Position numbers and translations under genes: made by a program. Below, in pieces: positions 31,596 to 37,275 of a stretch of 37,275 nucleotides of DNA (its first letter is position 1; each line of letters begins with the position of its first letter). Location: the NCBI GenBank assembly GCA_046091365.1, contig JBJTBM010000031.1, positions 1-37,275 on the forward strand. The letters are read 5' to 3'. Source of the stretch: Casp-actino8 sp046091365 (GTDB taxonomy: Bacteria > Actinomycetota > Acidimicrobiia > Acidimicrobiales > Ilumatobacteraceae). The notes under the pieces are model-generated. The model made no database searches and was not told where the DNA came from. It saw nothing but the letters and a program-made list of their open reading frames with translations.

Positions 31596-33880
31596 GCCCG
31601 TCCGACACGTCGACGACGGCCACCTCCACGCGCTTCGGTGCCCTGGGCGCCAACGCGCATCGCCCCGACGGCGTCGCCAAGGTGCAAGGTGGCTTCGCCT
31701 TCTCGAGTGACATGTGGGCGGAGAACATGCTCTGGGGTGCGACGTTGCGCAGCCCCCATCCCCACGCGCGCATCGTGTCGATCGACGCATCGAAAGCGTG
31801 GAAGATCCCCGGGGTCGAGTCGATCATCACCGCCGACGACGTGCCGGGCGTACCCAACTACGGATTGATCATGCAGGACCAACCGGTGTTCGCCCGTGTG
31901 GGCGACCGGGTTCGTTATCGCGGCGAACCGGTGGCCGCCGTGGCCGCCGACCACCCCGAGACGTGTCGCCGCGCCTTGGAAGCGATCGCGGTCGTCTACG
32001 AGGTTCTCGAACCCGTGATCGACGCCGAACGCTGCATCGACGGCTCCGCTCCGAGCATCCATCCCGAGGGAAACGTCTTCCGTCACCAACGCATCGTCAC
32101 GGGCGACCAGAGCATCGAGGGCCCGGTGATCGTCGAGGGCACATACGAAGTCGGCATGCAGGATCAAGCCTTTCTCGGCCTCGAGGCTGCATTGGCGATT
32201 CCCGACCCGGGCAACGAGGGCGTCGAGTTGTACATAGCCACCCAGTGGCTGCACGAGGATCGCAAACAGATCGCCGCCTGTCTCGCCTTGCCCGAGGACA
32301 AGGTGCGCCTCGTGCTCGGCGGTGTCGGGGGTGCCTTCGGCGCGCGTGAGGACATCAGTCTCCAGGTGCACACGTGTCTGCTGGCGATGCGCACCGGACG
32401 TCCCGTGCGCATCGCCTACAACCGTGAAGAGAGCTTCTACGGCCATGTGCATCGTCATCCGGCGACGATCTGGATGCGACACCACGCCGATCACGACGGT
32501 CGAATCCGGCGCATCGAGTCACGCATGGTGTTCGACGGTGGGGCCTATTGCAGTACCTCACCGGCAGTCCTGATCAATGCGATCACCCACGCCCAAGGCC
32601 CCTACAAGTGCGACAACGCCACCGTCGACGGTTGGGCACTGCGAACGAACAACCCGCCCTGTGGCGCAATGCGCGGCTTCGGCGTCGTGCAGGCCTGTTT
32701 CGCCCACGAGAGTCAAATGGACAAACTCGCCGCGGCCACGGGGCTTTCGCCGGTCGCCGTGCGACTGGTGAACGCCATGGAATCCGGTGACCGACTGATC
32801 ACCGGTCAGATCATGGACAGCGTGGCTCCGGTTGCGCGGTGCATCACCGAAACCGATGCGATTCCGCTTCCCCCACCCCTGTCGAACGACGCGGACGAGC
32901 TCTCGGTCCCCGGCGGAACCGGCCTCACCGCCCGTCCGTCCAACATCCGCCGCGGTGTTGGTTGGGGCGTGAGCATCAAGAACCTCATGTACTCCGAGGG
33001 TTTCGACGACTTCTCGACTGCACGTTGCCGCATCGAGGACGGATCGGTCTACGTCAAGTTCGCCACCGCCGAGGTCGGTCAGGGGTTCGTGATGCTGGCC
33101 CAGCAGATCGCCCGCACGGTGCTCGGTGTCGACGACGTCCTGCTCGACCCCATCGACACCCACGTCGGCTCGGCCGGCTCCACGTCGGCCAGTCGTCAGA
33201 CCTGGATGAGCGGTGGTGCCGTCGACGCCGCGTGTCGCGCCGTGCGCGACGAACTGCTCGACCATGTCGCCGTCAGCCGCGGTCTGGTGCGCGACGAACT
33301 GCGCATCGACGGAACAGAGGTAGTCGACGGACTCACCGGCACCCGACTCGCCGTCACCTCCCTGATCGGGGAGGTCGACATCGACCGTACGGTCGAGTAC
33401 CACCACCCTGCCACTGAAGACCTCGACGAGAACGGACAGGGCAACTGTCACGTCGCGTTCGCCTTCGTGGCCCACCGCGCCGTCGTCGACGTCGACCCCG
33501 AACTCGGTCTCGTCAAGGTGGTGCAGGTCGCCACCGCGCAAGACGTCGGACGGGTGCTGAACCCGCTCTCGGTGCGCGGTCAGGTGGAAGGCGGCATCGC
33601 CCAGGGCCTGGGTCTGGCGGTGATGGAGGAGATCGTGGTCACCGACGGCAAGGTGCGCAACCCGAGTTTCACCGATTACCTGCTACCGACCTTCCTCGAC
33701 GCTCCCGAGATCGAGATGGTGCTCATCGAGGAGCGCGAACCCAAGTCACCTCTCGGCGCCAAGGGGGTGGGCGAACCCCCGTGCGTCTCGATCACCCCGG
33801 CCATCGCCAACGCCATCCGTCAGGCCACCGGTCGCGAACTTCCGCGGGTCCCGGTGCGCCCCTACGACATTTGCCTCTGA
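31592..33880 (+). CDS. Molybdenum hydroxylase large (molybdopterin-binding) subunit (XdhA/CoxL-like)
   Basis: A 762-residue molybdenum-cofactor subunit. It has the a/b hammerhead (about 25-130, RPDGVAKVQGGFAFSSDM), then GGVGGAFGAREDISLQVH, CGAMRGFGVVQACFAHE, EVGQGFVMLAQQIA and GSTSASRQTWMSGGAVDAA (cofactor-dinucleotide loops), and the active-site Glu in GAKGVGEPP near the end. The AYRCSFR motif of true CO dehydrogenases is absent, so it is a xanthine dehydrogenase-like hydroxylase of an N-heterocycle or aldehyde, not CoxL. It differs in architecture from the fused enzyme at 24797-27412, so the locus encodes two separate hydroxylases. Confidence 0.94.
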   Translation: MSPSDTSTTATSTRFGALGANAHRPDGVAKVQGGFAFSSDMWAENMLWGATLRSPHPHARIVSIDASKAWKIPGVESIITADDVPGVPNYGLIMQDQPVFARVGDRVRYRGEPVAAVAADHPETCRRALEAIAVVYEVLEPVIDAERCIDGSAPSIHPEGNVFRHQRIVTGDQSIEGPVIVEGTYEVGMQDQAFLGLEAALAIPDPGNEGVELYIATQWLHEDRKQIAACLALPEDKVRLVLGGVGGAFGAREDISLQVHTCLLAMRTGRPVRIAYNREESFYGHVHRHPATIWMRHHADHDGRIRRIESRMVFDGGAYCSTSPAVLINAITHAQGPYKCDNATVDGWALRTNNPPCGAMRGFGVVQACFAHESQMDKLAAATGLSPVAVRLVNAMESGDRLITGQIMDSVAPVARCITETDAIPLPPPLSNDADELSVPGGTGLTARPSNIRRGVGWGVSIKNLMYSEGFDDFSTARCRIEDGSVYVKFATAEVGQGFVMLAQQIARTVLGVDDVLLDPIDTHVGSAGSTSASRQTWMSGGAVDAACRAVRDELLDHVAVSRGLVRDELRIDGTEVVDGLTGTRLAVTSLIGEVDIDRTVEYHHPATEDLDENGQGNCHVAFAFVAHRAVVDVDPELGLVKVVQVATAQDVGRVLNPLSVRGQVEGGIAQGLGLAVMEEIVVTDGKVRNPSFTDYLLPTFLDAPEIEMVLIEEREPKSPLGAKGVGEPPCVSITPAIANAIRQATGRELPRVPVRPYDICL

Positions 33881-33937
33881 ACGCGGGTGTGACGACTCGC
33901 CGTTTCCCCGCGTTCCCTCTCGGTGGCCCCGCGCCCG

Positions 33938-33943
33938 TACCAT
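33938..33943 (+). promoter_or_regulatory. -10 box TACCAT of a leaderless promoter
   Basis: TACCAT is followed by GTTCCC and the ATG at 33950, the recurrent spacing; it favours this ATG over the in-frame GTG at 33923. Confidence 0.5.
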
Positions 33944-33949
33944 GTTCCC

Positions 33950-35131
33950 ATGACGTCCGAGTTCGTGCCCTTCGACTGCGACAACCACTACTACGAGGCG
34001 CTCGACGCCTTCACCCGCCACCTCGACCCTCGTCACGGGGCGCGATGCGTACAGTGGGCCGAAATCGACGGTCGCAAGTACCAGGTCGTCGGTGGTCGGG
34101 TGAGTCGCGTCGTCACCAACCCCACCTTCGACCCCATTGCCCCGGCCGGAGCGATGCACGACTACTTCCGCGGTAATCCCGACAAGAAGCATCCGCTCGA
34201 GTTCTTGTCGGTGCGCGAGTCGATCCGAGCCGAATATCGCGACCGCGACGCACGAGTCGCCACCATGGACCGTCAAGGCGTCGCCAAGATCTGGCTCTTC
34301 CCCACCCTCGGCATGCTGTACGAGGAGTTGCTGAAGCATGACCCCGAAGGTGTCGGCATCATGTTCACGGCGTTCAACCGTTGGCTCCTCGAGGATTGGG
34401 GATTCGACCACCTCGACCGCATCTTCGCCGGTCCCTACATCTCGTTGTCATCGGTCGAATGGGCCTGTCGCGAATTGGAGTGGGCGCTCGACAACGGCGC
34501 TCGCGTCATCGTCATGCGTCCGGCCGCGCCCCACACGCAGTTCGGTCAGCGCTCGCCGTTCGACGAGATGTACGACCCGTTCTGGGCGCGGGTGAACGAG
34601 GCCGGAATCACCACGGTCATTCACGCCGGCGACAGTGGCTACAGCTCGAACGGCTACGCAAACGACGCCTTCTCGGCTCAGTTCTCCGGTGGCGGCTGGA
34701 AGCCCTCGATCAAGAGTTTCGCGATCGAGCGGGCGGCGCAGGACTTCATCATCACCTCGGTGTTCGAGAAGTTGTTCGATCGTTTCCCGAATGTTCGCAT
34801 GGCGTCGGTCGAGAACGGTTCGGAGTTCCTCGGCGACGCGTGCAACAAGCTCACGTCGACCGCCAAGAAGATGCCGGGCTACTTCACCGAGGATCCGGTC
34901 GAGACCCTCAGGAAGAACTGGTGGATCAATCCGTTCTGGGAAGACGACGTCCACGAGGTCGCACGCATCATGGGAACCGATCGCGTGCTCTTCGGGTCGG
35001 ACTGGCCCCACATCGAGGGAATGCCCAACCCACTCGACTACCTGCCCGAGTTGAAGGCCTTCGAGCTGAACGAACAGCGGCGCATCCTGCTCGACAACGT
35101 CACCGAACTGAACACCCGCAAGCCGCTCTGA
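33950..35131 (+). CDS. Amidohydrolase family 2 (ACMSD-like) metal-dependent hydrolase/decarboxylase
   Basis: A 393-residue TIM-barrel protein of the amidohydrolase-2 group. Signs are FVPFDCDNHYYEALDAFTRH (N-terminal metal strand), VIHAGDSGYSSNGYANDAFS (metal His), FPNVRMASVENGSEFL and LFGSDWPHIEGMPNPLDYL (metal Asp). Relatives decarboxylate or hydrolyse aromatic and other carboxylic compounds; no substrate can be assigned. It follows the second hydroxylase operon by 69 bp but has its own leaderless promoter, so it may or may not belong to the locus. It is convergent with the carboxyltransferase gene, 7 bp apart. Confidence 0.86.
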   Translation: MTSEFVPFDCDNHYYEALDAFTRHLDPRHGARCVQWAEIDGRKYQVVGGRVSRVVTNPTFDPIAPAGAMHDYFRGNPDKKHPLEFLSVRESIRAEYRDRDARVATMDRQGVAKIWLFPTLGMLYEELLKHDPEGVGIMFTAFNRWLLEDWGFDHLDRIFAGPYISLSSVEWACRELEWALDNGARVIVMRPAAPHTQFGQRSPFDEMYDPFWARVNEAGITTVIHAGDSGYSSNGYANDAFSAQFSGGGWKPSIKSFAIERAAQDFIITSVFEKLFDRFPNVRMASVENGSEFLGDACNKLTSTAKKMPGYFTEDPVETLRKNWWINPFWEDDVHEVARIMGTDRVLFGSDWPHIEGMPNPLDYLPELKAFELNEQRRILLDNVTELNTRKPL

Positions 35132-35138
35132 TCAGTTC

Positions 35139-36116
35139 TCACCAAGTGTCGACGACCCGACGACGGCGGCGTCGATCGGGCTCGGGTGCCGAATCGAGAA
35201 TCGCCGAGATCCATTGTCGAGTTTCTGCGGGGTCGATCACATCGTCGATCTCGAAGTGTCCGGCGACCGACACGGCCTTGCCGTGCTCGTACATCCTCGC
35301 CACCATCGCCTCGTAGGTCTTCTCGCGCTCGTCTGGGTCGGCGATGGCTTCGAGTTCACGTCGATACCCGAGGCGCACCGCACCTTCGAGACCCATGCCG
35401 CCGAACTCACCCGTCGGCCAGGCGACGCACGCCAGTGGAGCTTTCGTCGACCCGCCCATCATCGCCTGAGCGCCGAGACCGTAACTCTTGCGGAGAACAA
35501 TCGACACCAGCGGAACGTCGATGTTGGTGCCGATCACGAAGAGTCGACTGCAGTGACGCACGAGAGCGGTCGCCTCGACGTCGGGACCGACCATCATCCC
35601 CGGAGTGTCGACAAGTGTGATCACCGGCAAACCATGGGCGTCGCATAACTGCAGGAACCGCGCCGCCTTGTCCGCTCCGTCACTGTCGATCGCCCCACCG
35701 ATGTGACGCGGATTGTTGGCGACGACGCCAATCGGCCGTCCATCGAGACGGGCCAGAGCGGTGACCATTCCAGGACCGAAGTCCGCTCGCAGTTCGAGAA
35801 CGCTGTCGACGTCGAATATTCCTTCGATGACGGATCTGACGTCGTACGCCTTCACCCGGTTCTCCGGGATCAGATCGCGCAACGAACTCTGATCGGGAAC
35901 CGAGTAGTGAGTGATTCGTCCTTGGAAGTACGACAAGTACTTCTTGGCGAGGCGGACCGCGTCGGCGTCGTCGCGGGCCACCAGATCGACGACCCCATTC
36001 GATCGCTGCACCGGCAACGGCCCGATTTCGTCGGGTCGGTACACCCCGAGACCACCACCTTCGATCATCGCCGGACCACCCATTCCGATGTTCGACCCTT
36101 CACAGGCGATGACCAC
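35139..36116 (-). CDS. Acyl-CoA carboxylase carboxyltransferase, C-terminal part (3' half of a gene split by an in-frame TAG)
   Basis: This is the C-terminal carboxyltransferase half (ACCase/PCCase beta type): SNIGMGGPAMIEGGGLGVYRPDEIGP, FGPGMVTALARLDGRPIGVVANNP, AARFLQLCDAHGLPVITLVDTPGMMVGP, RKSYGLGAQAMMGG and PTGEFGGMGLEGAVRLG (the second oxyanion-hole and biotin region). It is in the same frame as the 36156-36950 part; only one TAG (36156-36158) separates them, and the codons between (CFAGNAAILGCCDV) are conserved family sequence. GTG at 36116 is only a nominal start. Together the pair would be one 603-residue protein. A point nonsense mutation, sequencing error or readthrough are all possible. 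Confidence 0.85.
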   Translation of the reverse strand: MVIACEGSNIGMGGPAMIEGGGLGVYRPDEIGPLPVQRSNGVVDLVARDDADAVRLAKKYLSYFQGRITHYSVPDQSSLRDLIPENRVKAYDVRSVIEGIFDVDSVLELRADFGPGMVTALARLDGRPIGVVANNPRHIGGAIDSDGADKAARFLQLCDAHGLPVITLVDTPGMMVGPDVEATALVRHCSRLFVIGTNIDVPLVSIVLRKSYGLGAQAMMGGSTKAPLACVAWPTGEFGGMGLEGAVRLGYRRELEAIADPDEREKTYEAMVARMYEHGKAVSVAGHFEIDDVIDPAETRQWISAILDSAPEPDRRRRRRVVDTW

Positions 36117-36155
36117 ATCGCAACAGCCGAGGATCGCCGCATTACCGGCGAAGCA

Positions 36156-36950
36156 CTAGCCACCCGTGATTCCGACCAACGGGACCAATCCCGACAAGCG
36201 AGCGAAATCGTGGAACGCCCAACAGTCGAGACCGCTGACACCGAGTCCGTCGGTGTCCCCCGGTCGTCCACCGCCGCCCTCGGCGAAGAAAACGAGCGGG
36301 ATTCGCAGTCGCTCGACGACGTCGAACAATCGATCCTTCTTGCGGTGATTCTGTTGCCCCTGAGTGCCCGCGAGCACCGCGTAGTCGTACGACATCACCG
36401 CCGCGCGAGCCGCCCGTCCGTCGAACAGATCGCCGTTCACCGACGCAAGACCAGCCACGAGACCGTCGCTCTGCGTGCGGGCGATCAAGTCGTCGACCGA
36501 TCGCCGGCGTCGTTGCGCCGCGAGAACCAACGGCCCGTACTCGACGAACGATCCGCCGTCGACCAGATCGGCCACGTTCTCACGAGCCGTTCGACGACCT
36601 GACGCATGTCGACGTTCGGTTGCTTCGGTCCGGGCCTGATCCGAACCGAGACGACGGCGTTCTTCGACCTCGAGGCGATCACGACGCTCGCCAGACTCGG
36701 ATGTCACGGTGGATTGCTCCACCGCTTCGGAACCCGGCCCCACGACGACCAGAGGTTGCCCCTCTTTCACCGTGTCGCCCGCTGCAGCGAGGATCTCGCG
36801 AACCACCACCGTCTCGTCCGAGACGATGTCGTGCTCCATCTTCATCGACTCGAGCACCACGATCGGTCGACCGGCGGGAATGGACGTGCCGACCGCGGCG
36901 ATTGACAACACCGTTCCGTGCATCGGCGCGTGAAGCCGCCGATCAGACAT
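36156..36950 (-). CDS. Biotin-carrier domain fused to acyl-CoA carboxylase carboxyltransferase N-terminal part (5' half of the split gene)
   Basis: Residues 1-70 form a biotinyl domain with the target lysine in VVLESMKMEHDIV (Lys37). After a charged linker comes the N-terminal carboxyltransferase region (RHASGRRTARENVADLVDGGSFVEYGPL, DGLVAGLASVNGDLF, GTQGQQNHRKKDRLFDVVERLRIPLVFFAEGGGGRPGD, then LVGITGG), which ends at the TAG. In this fused order the carrier and the carboxyl-acceptor domain are in one chain, while biotin carboxylase is not encoded nearby. The substrate acyl-CoA is unknown. ATG at 36950 is 2 bp after the P450 stop, so the two are probably in one operon. Cut at the TAG, the fragment lacks the second half of the active site. 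Confidence 0.83.
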   Translation of the reverse strand: MSDRRLHAPMHGTVLSIAAVGTSIPAGRPIVVLESMKMEHDIVSDETVVVREILAAAGDTVKEGQPLVVVGPGSEAVEQSTVTSESGERRDRLEVEERRRLGSDQARTEATERRHASGRRTARENVADLVDGGSFVEYGPLVLAAQRRRRSVDDLIARTQSDGLVAGLASVNGDLFDGRAARAAVMSYDYAVLAGTQGQQNHRKKDRLFDVVERLRIPLVFFAEGGGGRPGDTDGLGVSGLDCWAFHDFARLSGLVPLVGITGG

Positions 36951-36952
36951 GG

Positions 36953-37275
36953 TCAGAACGCGACCATGGCGCTACGGGGACCGCGCACCTGCCCTCCCGC
37001 CCACGTCACGGCGGACGGATCGATCAATTCGAATTCGGGAATGCGCGCCAACCACGTCTCGATGGCGACACGCAACTCCATGCGCGCGAGATTCGAACCG
37101 GCGCAACGGTGAATACCCGCACCGAACGCGACGTGGCGATTGACCGCGCGATCGAGGATCACTTCGTCGGCTCGTTCGAAAACCTCAGGGTCACGATTTG
37201 CCCCGGGGAAATTCATCAGGACGCGCTCCCCCGCTTTCATCGGGCATCCGTTGTATTCGACGTCCTCCATCAGTC
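36953..37275 (-). CDS. Cytochrome P450 (partial, N-terminus outside window)
   Basis: The last about 107 residues of a bacterial P450 are present. The heme-thiolate signature is HVAFGAGIHRCAGSNLARMEL (Cys at the F-G-x-G-x-H-x-C-x-G motif), preceded by MNFPGANRDPEVFERADEVIL, the conserved loop before it. The redox partners and substrate are not visible. The gene begins beyond the right edge and is followed after 2 bp by the biotin-carrier/carboxyltransferase gene. Confidence 0.93.
   Translation of the reverse strand, partial: LMEDVEYNGCPMKAGERVLMNFPGANRDPEVFERADEVILDRAVNRHVAFGAGIHRCAGSNLARMELRVAIETWLARIPEFELIDPSAVTWAGGQVRGPRSAMVAF

Noticed and set aside
31592..33880. Large hydroxylase subunit as CO dehydrogenase CoxL
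   Set aside because: The gene order resembles coxMSL, but the AYRCSFR active-site motif of form I CO dehydrogenases is not present.
36156..36158. TAG as a pyrrolysine or other recoded codon
   Set aside because: TAG ends livH and the acyltransferase gene normally, no recoding structure is evident, and the family has no special residue here.

Overview
The window is about 37 kb of GC-rich, very densely packed bacterial chromosome. Convergent genes are separated by at most about 25 bp (except the PBP/livF pair) or overlap at their ends. Genes in the same direction are usually joined by ATGA or GTGA stop/start overlaps. GTG and some TTG starts, many start sites that look leaderless, an F420-type luciferase-like oxidoreductase, a TEAP-rich lipoprotein linker and an Rv2258c-like winged-helix methyltransferase suggest an actinomycete, perhaps an environmental Acidimicrobiia relative. 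The lineage is inference. No rRNA, tRNA, CRISPR array, insertion sequence or phage gene was seen.

Layout: (1) 1-402, the 5' part of an enoyl-CoA hydratase gene. (2) 550-6074, a branched-chain amino acid type (Liv) ABC importer. The lipoprotein substrate-binding gene lies on the + strand, and livH-livM-livG-livF form a tight operon on the - strand converging on it, with a strong terminator hairpin between. The binding protein appears to be a natural circular permutation, and LivH carries an extra N-terminal extracytoplasmic domain. (3) 6107-15238, housekeeping and small-molecule genes: a DMT exporter coupled to a nitronate monooxygenase-like enzyme, heme A synthase, a calycin-like protein of unknown function, and a - strand run of phosphatase, methyltransferase, two flavin-reductase-fold proteins and an SDR. 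These are followed by DoxX, a small membrane-anchored protein and a hexapeptide acyltransferase. (4) 15303-22467, a P1 peptidase, panB-panC coupled to a FAD oxidase, a ProA-like dehydrogenase, a metallo-beta-lactamase-fold hydrolase and a TauE/SafE permease.

(5) 22543-33880 is the most coherent accessory locus. It holds an N-carbamoyl-L-amino acid hydrolase/allantoate amidohydrolase type M20 enzyme, an N-carbamoyl-D-amino acid hydrolase, a fused 2Fe-2S/molybdopterin hydroxylase, a compact SsnA-like amidohydrolase and an LLM oxidoreductase. After a divergently placed phosphatidylcholine synthase come the three subunits of a second molybdenum hydroxylase (FAD, 2Fe-2S, Mo). The first gene of each arm is preceded by the same 17-nt sequence, TTGACATTTTGTAAACT, ending exactly 6 nt before a GTG start. 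The two arms therefore look like one regulon, probably for breaking down a nitrogen heterocycle (purine, pyrimidine or hydantoin type) to release nitrogen. (6) 33950-37275, an amidohydrolase-2 protein, a biotin-carrier/carboxyltransferase fusion gene interrupted by one in-frame TAG, and the 3' end of a cytochrome P450 gene.

A window-wide pattern is that ten genes at the head of transcription units have TANNNT at exactly -12 to -7 from the start codon, the geometry expected for leaderless mRNAs.
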